A stretch of DNA of 64,000 nt from VRUE01 sp963840565 (lineage in GTDB: Bacteria > Actinomycetota > Thermoleophilia > Solirubrobacterales > 70-9), in contig CAWIZH010000003.1 of assembly GCA_963840565.1 (NCBI GenBank), positions 62,001 through 126,000 of the forward strand. The letters run 5' to 3'. Made by a program: the position numbers and the translations under genes. Shown here one piece after another: positions 1 through 8,336 of this stretch. Each line of letters opens with the position of its first letter. Within the stretch, counting starts at the first letter, position 1. Below the pieces are notes generated by a model. The model was not told the DNA's origin, made no database searches, and saw nothing but the letters and a program-made list of their open reading frames with translations.

Positions 1-1
1 A

Positions 2-244
2 GAGCTGAAGGAGTATCCGGATCAGCTCAAGGAACCGGCTCGCCTGCGCCGGGAGGACGCTGCCTACGGGCGGCTTCTCGCGGCGCTGGACGAGTCGGTG
101 GTCGTCCCCGACAACGACCTGCGAACCGTCCTGGGCGACCTGGCAAAGATCATCGACAGCGGCAACGAGTACAGCCGCGTTGTCGCTGAGCACGAAGCCC
201 TGCATGGCTTGCTCGGCCAGCTCACCGAAGGCAAGAGCCGATGA
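2..244 (+). CDS. C-terminal part of an unknown protein (truncated by window edge)
   Basis: An open frame enters from the left edge and ends at TGA 242-244, giving about 80 residues. The sequence is charged and looks alpha-helical, with no motif I recognise. Its stop overlaps the start of the next gene in an ATGA arrangement, so it is probably translationally coupled to the two small regulators and the integrase that follow. It may be an element-borne gene, but its function cannot be told from this fragment. Confidence 0.6.
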   Translation, partial: ELKEYPDQLKEPARLRREDAAYGRLLAALDESVVVPDNDLRTVLGDLAKIIDSGNEYSRVVAEHEALHGLLGQLTEGKSR

Positions 245-507
245 ATCCCACCGCCGCTCGATTCGGGGCGAACCTGTCTCGCTGCCGCAGGCTGGCGGGA
301 CTCTCCCAGGAAGAAGTGAGCTTTCGGGCCTCCGTGCACCGAACCCAGATAAGCCAGCTTGAGCGGGGGTTGCGCGTCCCGCGCATCGACACGCTGGTCA
401 AGTTGCAGTTCGCCGTCGGGGTCACGGTGGAGGATTTGCTCACCGGGATCGTTTGGAAGCCTGGCGAAGTCCGGCGGGGCGGTTTCGCGGATCAGGGCGA
501 GAGCTGA
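241..507 (+). CDS. XRE-family helix-turn-helix regulator (first of a tandem pair)
   Basis: This 88-residue protein is almost entirely one Cro/C1-type HTH domain, roughly residues 7-68. It has the family pattern of an RxxxGLSQEE helix, a central HRTQISQLERG recognition region and a VPRIDTLVKL helix. It should bind DNA as a dimer. The ATG overlaps the previous stop (ATGA), and its own TGA overlaps the next ATG. The neighbour is clearly paralogous, so a tandem duplication is likely. Next to an integrase, such proteins usually control integration, excision or copy state. That role is inferred. Confidence 0.85.
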   Translation: MNPTAARFGANLSRCRRLAGLSQEEVSFRASVHRTQISQLERGLRVPRIDTLVKLQFAVGVTVEDLLTGIVWKPGEVRRGGFADQGES

Positions 508-767
508 TGGTTGCGGATCAGTTCGGCCGCAACCTGGCGCACTGCCGCAGGCGGGCCAAGCTTTCCCAGGAAGAGCTGGCGGTGCGCGCCTCCCTTCATC
601 GCACAGCGGTCGGCCAGTTGGAGCGCGGCGAACGGGTTGCCCGTGTGGACACGCTCGTCAAGCTCGCCGGCTCCCTCGGCCTTCCTCCGGGCGAGCTGCT
701 CGACGGGATGGGTTGGGACCCGGGCGGGACGCGAGTCGGACAGTTCACGGCAGGCGGAGAGGGCTGA
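507..767 (+). CDS. XRE-family helix-turn-helix regulator (second of a tandem pair)
   Basis: This 86-residue HTH_3 protein is a close paralog of the preceding gene. Both share the layout FGxNLxxCRR, then LSQEE, an HRTxxxQLERG recognition helix and a VDTLVKL helix. I chose the ATG at 507 because it overlaps the upstream stop; an in-frame start at 453 would lie deep inside the first regulator. Its TGA at 765-767 overlaps the ATG of the integrase, giving a three-gene coupled unit. The two paralogs could heterodimerise or recognise related operators; this is inference. Confidence 0.85.
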   Translation: MVADQFGRNLAHCRRRAKLSQEELAVRASLHRTAVGQLERGERVARVDTLVKLAGSLGLPPGELLDGMGWDPGGTRVGQFTAGGEG

Positions 768-1933
768 TGGCGGAGGGAATCCGCAAGCGCCATACGAAGG
801 ATTGCCCAGCGCGAGGCGGCGGGCGCTGTCGGTGCGCGGGAGGATTCGAAGCCTCGCTCTACTCTCGCCGTGACGACAAGAAGATCAGCAAGTCGTTCCG
901 GACCGAATCCGAAGCGAAGTCATGGCGGGCTGACGCCAAGAGGTCGCTCGACCTCGGCACCCTGCGCGCACCGGGCCAAAGGACAATCCGCGAAGCAGGA
1001 GAAGCCTGGCTAGCCGGCGCGGAACGGGGCGAGATCCGCAGCCGCTCCGGCCGCCCCTTCAAGCCCTCGTCACTGCGCGGCTACCGACAGGCCTTCACCG
1101 ATCGCGTCGTCCCCGCTGTGGGGCACTTCAAGGTAAGTGCGCTCACCACATCGGACCTCCAGAAGGTCGTTGACGATTGGCAAGCCGAAGGACATGCGGC
1201 CTCCACGATCCGAAACTCGCTCAGGCCACTTCAGGCGATCTATCGCCGCGCCCGCGCCCGCGAAGGGGTGCCGGTCAACCCGACTCGCGATCTCGAACTG
1301 CCCGTACCCGAACGGCGCGAGGTGGAGATCGTGACGCCGGGTTCTGCCGCTGCTCTGCTCGCGGTGCTGCCGAATCCGGATCGCGCCATATGGGCGACCG
1401 CTCTTTATGCGGGACTGCGATCCGGCGAGCTGCGCGCCCTTCGCTGGGAAGCCGTAGACATCGCGAAGCGGATCATCGAAGTGCGGGAGTCGTGGGACCC
1501 CAAGGAGGGGAGCATCGAGCCGAAGACCAGACGATCACGGCGGAGAGTGCCGATGCCGAGCATCCTGCGAGAGCTGCTCATTGCTCAGCGAACACGCCGA
1601 GAGCCTTCGACGGGAAGCACCCTCGTTTTCGGCGAAGACGAGAAAATTCCATTTCAACCTGAGCGGCTCTACCGAAACGCCGACAGCATCTGGCACCACG
1701 CTGGAATCCGCGACCGACTGCGCCTCCACCAGGCGCGTCACACCTACGCCTCGTTCATGATCGCTGCCGGCATCAATGCAAAGGCGCTGTCCTCGTTCAT
1801 GGGCCACGCCTCGATCACCGTGACCTTCGACCTCTACGGGCACCTGATGCCCGGCTCCGAGGCCGAGGGGGCAGCGCTGCTCGACGCCTATCTGGACGGT
1901 CGTTCCAAAGACACCGAGGAAGCCGCCGAATAG
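767..1933 (+). CDS. tyrosine recombinase / phage-type integrase
   Basis: The 388-residue site-specific recombinase starts at the ATG overlapping the previous stop. A Cys-rich N-terminus (C13, C21, C23) and a DNA-binding arm region are followed by an SAM-like core-binding domain at about residues 72-165. The catalytic domain covers about 185-375. The catalytic residues are visible: R218 in GLRSGEL, H321-x-x-R324, H347 in MGH and nucleophile Y357 in FDLYGHL. No key residue is missing, so it should be active. Such enzymes often integrate into tRNA 3' ends, which fits the tRNA-Ser-like repeats at 8337 and 16085. Whether this enzyme made those junctions is not shown. Confidence 0.93.
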   Translation: MAEGIRKRHTKDCPARGGGRCRCAGGFEASLYSRRDDKKISKSFRTESEAKSWRADAKRSLDLGTLRAPGQRTIREAGEAWLAGAERGEIRSRSGRPFKPSSLRGYRQAFTDRVVPAVGHFKVSALTTSDLQKVVDDWQAEGHAASTIRNSLRPLQAIYRRARAREGVPVNPTRDLELPVPERREVEIVTPGSAAALLAVLPNPDRAIWATALYAGLRSGELRALRWEAVDIAKRIIEVRESWDPKEGSIEPKTRRSRRRVPMPSILRELLIAQRTRREPSTGSTLVFGEDEKIPFQPERLYRNADSIWHHAGIRDRLRLHQARHTYASFMIAAGINAKALSSFMGHASITVTFDLYGHLMPGSEAEGAALLDAYLDGRSKDTEEAAE

Positions 1934-1942
1934 GGTCGCGAC

Positions 1943-2176
1943 GTGAGCCAGTTCCCCACAATGAAGGCGAAGCGCCTGCTGGCGATCTTGGAACGCAAGC
2001 CGCTGAGCTACCGCGTATCGCGGCAGTCGGGATCGCATCGCCGGATGGAGGCTCCGGGCCGGCCACCGCTGACTTTCGCCTTCCACGACAACGCAACGGT
2101 CCCCTCCGGCCTGGTCCGCAAGGTTCTCGTCAGAGACGTCGGACTTGCCGAAGACGAGGCCCGGAAGCTACTCTGA
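1943..2176 (+). CDS. hicA: HicA-type toxin (mRNA interferase)
   Basis: This 77-residue protein has a GTG start and lies 9 bases after the integrase stop. HicA toxins are small dsRBD-fold ribonucleases with a catalytic His in a GSH motif. Here the motif is RQSGSHRRM, followed by the family's C-terminal LVRKVLxxxGL helix. The order hicA then hicB and the 13-base spacing match a toxin-antitoxin pair. It may stabilise the integrated element. The protein is slightly longer than the roughly 60-residue average because of its N-terminus, so a later start is possible. Confidence 0.82.
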   Translation: MSQFPTMKAKRLLAILERKPLSYRVSRQSGSHRRMEAPGRPPLTFAFHDNATVPSGLVRKVLVRDVGLAEDEARKLL

Positions 2177-2189
2177 CCTGGAGGATCTA

Positions 2190-2387
2190 ATGGAAACCGT
2201 GCGCGTCATCTACCATCACGAAGCCGACGGCTGGTGGGCCGAGTCGCCCGATGTAGGGGGCTGGTCCGCCGCTGGCGACACCTACGCCGAGGTGGTCAAG
2301 CTCGCGGAAGAGGGCATCCCGTTCGCCTTGAGCCATCCAGCCGAGCTGGAGCATTACGTTCCGGCTGGCGAGCGCGTCCCTGCTTGA
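2190..2387 (+). CDS. hicB: HicB-family antitoxin (short form)
   Basis: This 65-residue protein has the HicB partial RNase-H-like fold signature: a first strand, DGWWAESPDVGG, AAGDT and a helix rich in VVKLAEEG. It should bind and neutralise the adjacent HicA. The ATG at 2190 is preceded by GGAGG at 2180-2184 with 5-base spacing; an upstream in-frame start at 2145 overlaps hicA and has no such site. No C-terminal DNA-binding domain is present, so autoregulation may depend on another protein, possibly the XRE pair (inference). Confidence 0.8.
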   Translation: METVRVIYHHEADGWWAESPDVGGWSAAGDTYAEVVKLAEEGIPFALSHPAELEHYVPAGERVPA

Positions 2388-2466
2388 CCACCCTCAACGC
2401 TCGGCCGTGAACCAATCCTCGACGTGGGAAGTTTGCTGCTCCTTTTTCGCGTAAAGCGGTAGTCCG

Positions 2467-2490
2467 GCCGCCCTCATGGTTACGGGCGGC
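2467..2490. terminator. hairpin between convergent hicB and HEPN gene
   Basis: A 7-bp perfect inverted repeat, GCCGCCC (2467-2473) and GGGCGGC (2484-2490), with a 10-base loop lies in the 154-base gap between convergent genes. There is no long T-tract on either side, so it is only a candidate bidirectional terminator. I see nothing else in 2388-2541. Confidence 0.35.
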
Positions 2491-2541
2491 AAATCGACGG
2501 GAACCGGATGAGGTTCTACGAAATCCAGCAGTCGGTCGATT

Positions 2542-3906
2542 CTATGAGTGGCTGCGTTGCTGTCGCCAACGCGCCAAGCGGTACACGAGCAACCTGGCGA
2601 CGATGCTCACGGCGTGATCGACATCCTCACGCAGCGGCAGGTCGGGGGTGCGGCCGTGGACCGCGTCATTTCGCGCTTTCCGTAGGCGGCCGAGCAGCTT
2701 GTATTCGCTCTCGGCGACTGGCGCCCCGTCGCGGGTTGCCGACTCGCGCAGCTTGGCCATCAGCGGCGGGTCGTTGATCTTGGCAAGCAGGCCTAGGACC
2801 CGCGCGCGGAGCTTCAGGTCGATGTCCTTCGGGACCGCGCGCCGCACCCGCTTCACCTCCTCGGGGTCGAAGAGGACCTCGGGCCGGATGCCTGCGACGT
2901 AGAACTCGATCGCCTCCCAGATCGCCTGGATCCGCTCCAGCGGATCCGACGTCTGGCCGGCACGCGCGCAAGCAAGCAGAGCCTGGCGGTCGGCAAGCTC
3001 GTAGCCGCTCGGCGGCGGTCGCCAGCTCGGATCGGAATGATCCAGGGAGAGCTCGACGTCCTGATCGCGGGACTTCATTTCCCGCAGCCAGCCTCGTCCG
3101 CTCGCCATCCCGCGCACCACGACGAGGTTTCCCCTCCAGGGCCGGGTGCGGGCGACATCCCGCCTGTAGTTGTGGGGCTCGCCGTCGGGCAGGAAGGCGA
3201 GGCCGTAGCGGGCGCGGACCGTTATCCAGGCGAGCGCGTCATCGGCCCGGGTAACGATGACACGCTCGGCATCGAGCAGCCGCTTGGTCACCTCAAACCC
3301 AACCAGGTAGGAGTCGGCGGCGGCAAACTCGGCGCTCGCCTCGCTTTGGTCGAAGGGCTCAAGCGCGCTGGCAGCGTCGGGCACCAGACGCAGAGCGCCG
3401 AAGTTGGCCGGCTCGTCGATGCGGATCCCGTAGACCGGCACGACGACCTCGATCGCCTCCAAGGGAAGCATCTCATCGAAACCCTCGATGTTGATCCGCT
3501 CCTCAGGGAAGCCACCGCTACTGACCGCGAGGTGCATTGCCTCCGGCGCGATCGCGTTCCGCATCTCCAGGTAGCCCATCTGCTGCTCGCTCAGCTCCGG
3601 CGCCGTCTCGGCGTTCAGGCGAATCGCTCCCGCGGTGGCGCGGGCCTCGAGGACGCTGCCGGTGAAACGGACGGTCTCGTGGCTGCCGCTCGCATGGCCG
3701 AAGCTGACCACCGAGAGGTAGTCGATCGGTTGCCCCGCGGTCAGCTCGAGATCGAGTTCGGCGTCCGCCGTCGAGCGGCTGTTCATGGCTTCGTGAATAT
3801 GGCCGTTCCTGACGGCGTGGCTGACGTCAACGGACCCGAAGCGAAGGACGGGACCCTCACGCTCCTCGGTCAGGCCAAGCAGGTCGGTCGGATCAGGCTC
3901 CGCCAT
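2542..3906 (-). CDS. HEPN-domain protein, putative ribonuclease (candidate defence gene)
   Basis: The protein has 454 residues. Residues 1 to about 300 form a beta-rich region I do not recognise. The C-terminal 130 residues are helical and contain RNDAVH, an R412-x4-H417 signature of HEPN nucleases, in a setting (LRKARNDAVHG) like ApeA-type HEPN domains. HEPN proteins cut RNA in many toxin-antitoxin and abortive-infection systems. The start overlaps the end of the upstream gene by 14 bases, so it is translationally coupled to that unknown protein and the PIN-like gene. The RNase assignment is motif-based; the N-terminal region might sense a trigger (inference). Confidence 0.65.
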   Translation of the reverse strand: MAEPDPTDLLGLTEEREGPVLRFGSVDVSHAVRNGHIHEAMNSRSTADAELDLELTAGQPIDYLSVVSFGHASGSHETVRFTGSVLEARATAGAIRLNAETAPELSEQQMGYLEMRNAIAPEAMHLAVSSGGFPEERINIEGFDEMLPLEAIEVVVPVYGIRIDEPANFGALRLVPDAASALEPFDQSEASAEFAAADSYLVGFEVTKRLLDAERVIVTRADDALAWITVRARYGLAFLPDGEPHNYRRDVARTRPWRGNLVVVRGMASGRGWLREMKSRDQDVELSLDHSDPSWRPPPSGYELADRQALLACARAGQTSDPLERIQAIWEAIEFYVAGIRPEVLFDPEEVKRVRRAVPKDIDLKLRARVLGLLAKINDPPLMAKLRESATRDGAPVAESEYKLLGRLRKARNDAVHGRTPDLPLREDVDHAVSIVARLLVYRLARWRQQRSHS

Positions 3907-5746
3907 CGTCCTCCTCCGGCTCCAGGGACCTCAGGGGCTGGCGCGACTCGATCAGCTCCGCGACCTCGCTCGGGCTCAGGTCGGGCCCGCCAACCGGGCC
4001 GAGGGTCAGCTTGTGCGCGGCTCGCAGTGTCGCCTTCGCCAGCAGGGTCGCGAGAGGAAGGTCGGTTGCGCCTGATTGCAACCGAGCCTCCACCCCGATC
4101 GCCATCGTCAGGATCTGGATCTCGTCATCGGAGAGCCGTCTCTCGCCCTCACCCGGATCCTCGGCGAGCTTCCCCGCGATCTCCTCGCCGGGGGCGCCGA
4201 GCGCGCGGGCAACGGCAAGTAGGCCGTGGAAGATTGCCGCCTCGGGATCCCCGTGCGTGAGTGCGTGGGTGCCGAGCCGCAAGCGCTCGAAGGCGTCCCC
4301 GAGGTCGGCGGCGGGAGGTCCGCCCGAGCTCTCCGCCTCCTGCGGAGCGATCGCAGCGACAACATCGCGGTCCTGCTCGCGAGTCAGGCGCTCGAGTAGC
4401 AAGAGTCGGTCCTTCAATAGCGCGAAGGCTCCCGCCGACCAGAAGCGCTCGACGCTCTCGCCCTCTTGGTTGAACGAAACGGTGATGTTGGCCGGCTTTT
4501 GCAGGTCCTCGAAGGTCTCCATCACGTCGACGAAGGCGTTCAGCTGCGCCAGGCCCGACTGCTTGGAGCGCTCCTCGGTGTCCGGCGCGGGATTGAGCGC
4601 AGCGAGTCGTTCCTCGGAGAGCGGCCATTCCTCCATCCGCGAGTCGACACCTGCGCTCGCCATCTCCTGCGCCTGCCGGGCAAGCTTCCTCTGCAGGGCG
4701 CTTACGAGGCTGTACACGGCCGCCAGCTGCGTCTCGATCGCCGGCGCCGCGAGCGCCTCATCGAGCGCGGCCGACCACGCCTTCTCCAGGTCGCCGTCGA
4801 GAGTGCGGGCCAGGGCGAAGAGAGCGCTGAGCTCGACTGGTTCCTGCGCGGTCTCGTTCTCCTCCTCGCTCACAGGGGCCTCCTCGGGCCTGGCATCGCC
4901 AACAGCGTCCCCGCCGGAGTCCGCCGCGTCTGGCTTTGCGGTCATCTCCGGCTCGGCCTCTGCCTCTTCTCCGCCCTGCTCGGTCACCTCCTCCTGTTTG
5001 GCAAGCCGTGAGGACATGCGCACGGCGCGCATCGCGGGCCCGATCCTGTCGAGTGCGAGCTGGCGCGGTTTGAGATTGGTTGGCGTGTCGCCCTCGATCG
5101 TGAACTCGACAATCGCCGGGATCCCTCCTGGCGCCTCGGCTTTGACGCTGAGCAGCAGCTTCGCCGCCTCCGTCACCGCCGGCTCGATCGCACGGTAGTG
5201 GTGGGCGAGGAGATCCTGCCCGGCTCTGATCGCCGAGACGGCGACGCCTGAGACATTCAGCACCGCTACATCGGATGCCCGCTGCCACACCGTCCCGATC
5301 GGCGCCGCCTTGAAGCTACCGGCGTCCTTATCGGCGATCTCGCTTACCAACCCCCACGTATCGCTGTTGCGAACCTCCTTGGCGTGCTCGGAGAAGTCCG
5401 CTTGCACCTCTTTAGCGCCGTAGGCTTGGACATTGTCTTCGAGCTCCGTTGCCAGGGCACCGAGCGCTGTCGCGAGCGAGCCGGCGGCGGCGCGGACCCG
5501 TTCGATCTCGCCCGGCCCCGGGGGATCTGCCTCCTGCAGGTTCGCGATCACGCCCATCGTCACTGCGAAGAGGTGGTGCGCCCGCTGCCAGGCCGCCGCG
5601 TTACCGGCCTTGATCACGAGGTCATCGGCATCCTCGATCTCCGCGATCTCCTCAATCGAGAGGTCTCTGATCCCGGTTACCGAGTGATGTCCCTGCTCAT
5701 CTTGGCCGAGTTCGGCGAGGTGCTTGGGAATATTGGTCGAAGTCAT
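3893..5746 (-). CDS. large helical protein of unknown function in HEPN/PIN-like operon
   Basis: About 617 residues from the ATG at 5746. A TTG 81 bases upstream (5827) would add 27 residues, but neither start has a strong ribosome binding site. The protein is Ala/Glu-rich and mostly helical. A very acidic, low-complexity linker at about residues 255-310 separates two helical halves. No catalytic motif or membrane segment is obvious. The 3' end overlaps the HEPN gene by 14 bases, and the PIN-like gene lies upstream on the same strand. The size, two-part layout and coupling suggest a scaffold or sensor subunit, which is inference. Confidence 0.7.
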   Translation of the reverse strand: MTSTNIPKHLAELGQDEQGHHSVTGIRDLSIEEIAEIEDADDLVIKAGNAAAWQRAHHLFAVTMGVIANLQEADPPGPGEIERVRAAAGSLATALGALATELEDNVQAYGAKEVQADFSEHAKEVRNSDTWGLVSEIADKDAGSFKAAPIGTVWQRASDVAVLNVSGVAVSAIRAGQDLLAHHYRAIEPAVTEAAKLLLSVKAEAPGGIPAIVEFTIEGDTPTNLKPRQLALDRIGPAMRAVRMSSRLAKQEEVTEQGGEEAEAEPEMTAKPDAADSGGDAVGDARPEEAPVSEEENETAQEPVELSALFALARTLDGDLEKAWSAALDEALAAPAIETQLAAVYSLVSALQRKLARQAQEMASAGVDSRMEEWPLSEERLAALNPAPDTEERSKQSGLAQLNAFVDVMETFEDLQKPANITVSFNQEGESVERFWSAGAFALLKDRLLLLERLTREQDRDVVAAIAPQEAESSGGPPAADLGDAFERLRLGTHALTHGDPEAAIFHGLLAVARALGAPGEEIAGKLAEDPGEGERRLSDDEIQILTMAIGVEARLQSGATDLPLATLLAKATLRAAHKLTLGPVGGPDLSPSEVAELIESRQPLRSLEPEEDDGGA

Positions 5747-5876
5747 ATAGAGAGGCTCGACGGTACGGTACAGCCGCCTCGCAAGCTGTTCCTCTACTGC
5801 GCCGCTGGAGCTGCAGGAAGAGGCCAACGGAAAAGACCCACCCGACTGAACGACCGTCGTTCGTCAATAGGTGCAG

Positions 5877-7142
5877 TCAGTCCCCGCCTTCGGCCTTCTC
5901 AACCTCCTCGGAAACCATTCTCCACTTGCCCTTTCGCGCCGGTACCCGCCGGCTGGTGATGAAGTAATCGGCGCCACCCTCGGGCTCTCCCGCCTCCTCC
6001 GCTAGGGGTTCAGCCTTGGCCAGCCTCTGCTTTATTTCATCTAGGGTTATCTTCTCGGCGGCCTCATCCCGAGGTTTGCCCAGCTCAGCCTCCCGCTTCC
6101 TTGCTGCCTCACGCCAGGCAGGGCTCATCAGGCGGTCCCAGAGCTGCGTCACAGCGTTGTCCAATCCAGCGGGCGGATAGGAGGCGAAGGCCAAGACCCC
6201 GAGCTCCTTAATCTGATCAGGTAGAGCGCCGTAGTGGGCGTCCATCTCGGTCAACGCGGCCTTCAGCTCATCCGCGGGCAGGTAACTCTGGTTCTTGCCG
6301 AGGAAGAGCGGCGCGGTTCGCCGGTGGAGTCTGTCGGCAGAGGTGAAGGCCGATGCGAACGGCAGGTAGTAGAGGTAGGCCATGTCGGCCCAGTTGCTGG
6401 CGCGCTCGCCGGAGATGAACCCTCGCTCGATGCCCAGGTAGAAGAGCAGGTCGACCTTAAAGGCATGGCACGCGTAGGAAAAGAACTCATCGAGGCTCGG
6501 ATGTCGGGCCTGCTCCCACCGCTGCTGACCCAACCGCCTGTGGTAGTCGTCCACACCGAGTACCTCCAGCGTGAGCGCAACCACCTGCGGATCGTTGCTT
6601 GAGCAGAACTCGTCAACGAAGGCCTTCAACTGCTCGAGGTCCGAGATCTTCCTCCCCGACGGAAGGATGTTCTTGACCATCCCTATCAGCCGGTCGGGGT
6701 CATGCCCGGCCAGCTCCGCGCGCCAGTCTTTCGCCAGGGTGCGCTCGACCGCGAGGAAGTCGTGCTCTTGCCAGCGAAGCAGCGCCGCCTGCTCTGGGAA
6801 CTCCTCGATGTGAACGCCGACGCTGCCGTCCTCGGCTCTCATCAGCTCACCGGCAGAGATCACAGGCCTGCCGTCCATCTCGATCCGGTGTCCGGCAAGA
6901 TCCGCCGCGATCAGCGTCCGGTGGTGCACGTTTGGGTAGGCATTCGAGGGGGTCTTTTCCGCCAGCATCCCGACCAGATCCTCCGCGTCTCTGCCCTCGG
7001 CCAGATTCTTCTCAAGATCAGCCAGTGTCTCGATGTAGAACACAGGCACCACGTTCACACCGAAGAAAGCATCGAACCACACCGCCTCGTCCATGCTGAG
7101 CGCCTGAAGTGCCGACTTATCGAAGATCGTCATCGGACCCAT
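5877..7142 (-). CDS. PIN-like domain protein, putative nuclease
   Basis: About 421 residues. The N-terminus has a conserved strand IFDKS (D8) and, 30 residues on, FYIETLADLEK (E38, D42). This spacing of acidic residues resembles PIN-like nuclease folds. The rest is helical, ending in a basic/acidic tail. I chose the ATG at 7142 because an AGGA-type site lies just upstream; an in-frame ATG at 7163 is also possible. It is the first gene of a leftward unit with the unknown protein and HEPN gene. Two putative RNase folds in one unit suggest RNA-targeting defence, but the PIN call is by eye and uncertain. Confidence 0.6.
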   Translation of the reverse strand: MGPMTIFDKSALQALSMDEAVWFDAFFGVNVVPVFYIETLADLEKNLAEGRDAEDLVGMLAEKTPSNAYPNVHHRTLIAADLAGHRIEMDGRPVISAGELMRAEDGSVGVHIEEFPEQAALLRWQEHDFLAVERTLAKDWRAELAGHDPDRLIGMVKNILPSGRKISDLEQLKAFVDEFCSSNDPQVVALTLEVLGVDDYHRRLGQQRWEQARHPSLDEFFSYACHAFKVDLLFYLGIERGFISGERASNWADMAYLYYLPFASAFTSADRLHRRTAPLFLGKNQSYLPADELKAALTEMDAHYGALPDQIKELGVLAFASYPPAGLDNAVTQLWDRLMSPAWREAARKREAELGKPRDEAAEKITLDEIKQRLAKAEPLAEEAGEPEGGADYFITSRRVPARKGKWRMVSEEVEKAEGGD

Positions 7143-7185
7143 CGACGAATCCTGCCACACCATTCTTCAGAGTCATCGAGCTGTC

Positions 7186-7217
7186 TTGACAGAAGTGAGA
7201 GTGCGGTTGTCTAGGGT
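7186..7217 (+). promoter_or_regulatory. possible promoter of the deaminase gene
   Basis: A perfect TTGACA (7186-7191) lies in the divergent gap, followed by TAGGGT (7212-7217) at a long 20-base spacing. It is the only consensus-like -35 box in the gap between the PIN-like gene and the deaminase. The -10 element is weak. Confidence 0.3.
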
Positions 7218-7258
7218 ACCCAAGCATTCAAGCTCTGGTGCCGTTACGGTGCGGCCCG

Positions 7259-8194
7259 ATGGCAACAGGCGCCTCTACCCCCACGGGGGGCGAATCGGTT
7301 GATCGAGCGTTTATGTTGCGTGCGGTCGAACTCGCTCGCCAGTGCGAGAGCGAGGCAGACAAAGTGTCCCCAAAGGTCGGTGCCGTCGTTGCCCTCAATG
7401 GAGTCGCGATCGGGGAGGCATTTCGGGGCGAGTTGGCATCTGGAGAGCACGCCGAGTTCACCCTCTTGGAGAAGAGGCTCCCTAGCGACACGTTGGCTGG
7501 TACCACCCTCTTTACGACCCTGGAGCCATGTACGACTCGCAACCCGCCAAAGATCGCCTGCGCGGAGCGAATTATCGAGAGACGCATCCGCAGGGTTGTG
7601 ATCGGCGTCCTCGACCCCAATGACTCAATCCGAGGTCGCGGCGAGCTGCGCCTTCGAGAAGCGGGGATCGAGATTGCTCGATTCGACCCGGACTTGATGG
7701 CCCAAATCGAGGAGCTGAATCGCGAGTTTGCGCGCGCCCAGGCCGGCGCCCGCGTGCCGCAGCGCACCGAGGCCCAAACCACTGACCCAGCCGACCCTGA
7801 GAAGGTCGGTCCCAACGGCCATCGCATCGGATACACCGAAACAGGGGACAAGGTCGAGTGGATTCCCGACGAGGATGATGCGGGCAACGCCTGGCCCCTG
7901 CTGCTCCGCCGCAACGACAATCAGATCCTCGATGCGTACAAGGAACTCTGGGACAAAGTGTGGTGGAACCGACACCAGAACTGGCGGCACAGGCTGGAGT
8001 CCGGCGAAGATTCGCTCGACCAAGGGCAGGAGGGCCTTTTTGAGGCGGCCTGTGAGGCCGCCGCCCGAATCGAGGAGAAGTACGGGCGAGAGAATCTCGG
8101 CTGGGATGACTTCGAGTTGGGTCTGGTCAGCGGGCGGATGTCTGCCCTGTCGTGGGTGCTCGGAGCGGAGTGGGACGAGTCGCTCGATACGTAG
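7259..8194 (+). CDS. zinc-dependent (RibD/CMP-type) deaminase with C-terminal helical domain
   Basis: 311 residues from the ATG at 7259; a GTG at 7238 is an alternative. Residues about 15-150 form a cytidine-deaminase-fold domain. It has the zinc motif HAE (64-66) and PC (90-91), with a second Cys at 101 in a PCTTRNPPKIAC setting, all intact. This resembles the deaminase half of RibD, but no reductase domain follows. Instead there is a roughly 100-residue helical domain ending LGAEWDESLDT that is not part of RibD. The gene diverges from the HEPN/PIN-like unit. A nucleotide or nucleic-acid base substrate and a defence role are plausible but unproven. Confidence 0.78.
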   Translation: MATGASTPTGGESVDRAFMLRAVELARQCESEADKVSPKVGAVVALNGVAIGEAFRGELASGEHAEFTLLEKRLPSDTLAGTTLFTTLEPCTTRNPPKIACAERIIERRIRRVVIGVLDPNDSIRGRGELRLREAGIEIARFDPDLMAQIEELNREFARAQAGARVPQRTEAQTTDPADPEKVGPNGHRIGYTETGDKVEWIPDEDDAGNAWPLLLRRNDNQILDAYKELWDKVWWNRHQNWRHRLESGEDSLDQGQEGLFEAACEAAARIEEKYGRENLGWDDFELGLVSGRMSALSWVLGAEWDESLDT

Positions 8195-8336
8195 CGGACC
8201 ACCTCGGGACCTATCGCCTCAGGGACGCTCCGACAGCGCCGACCTACCGATTCGAGCCTACATTTGCCGACAGGCCCTACGGCGCCAAGCGGCCTGAGCC
8301 ACGTCGGCAATAGCCAGTGCGACTGTGGCGCGGGTT

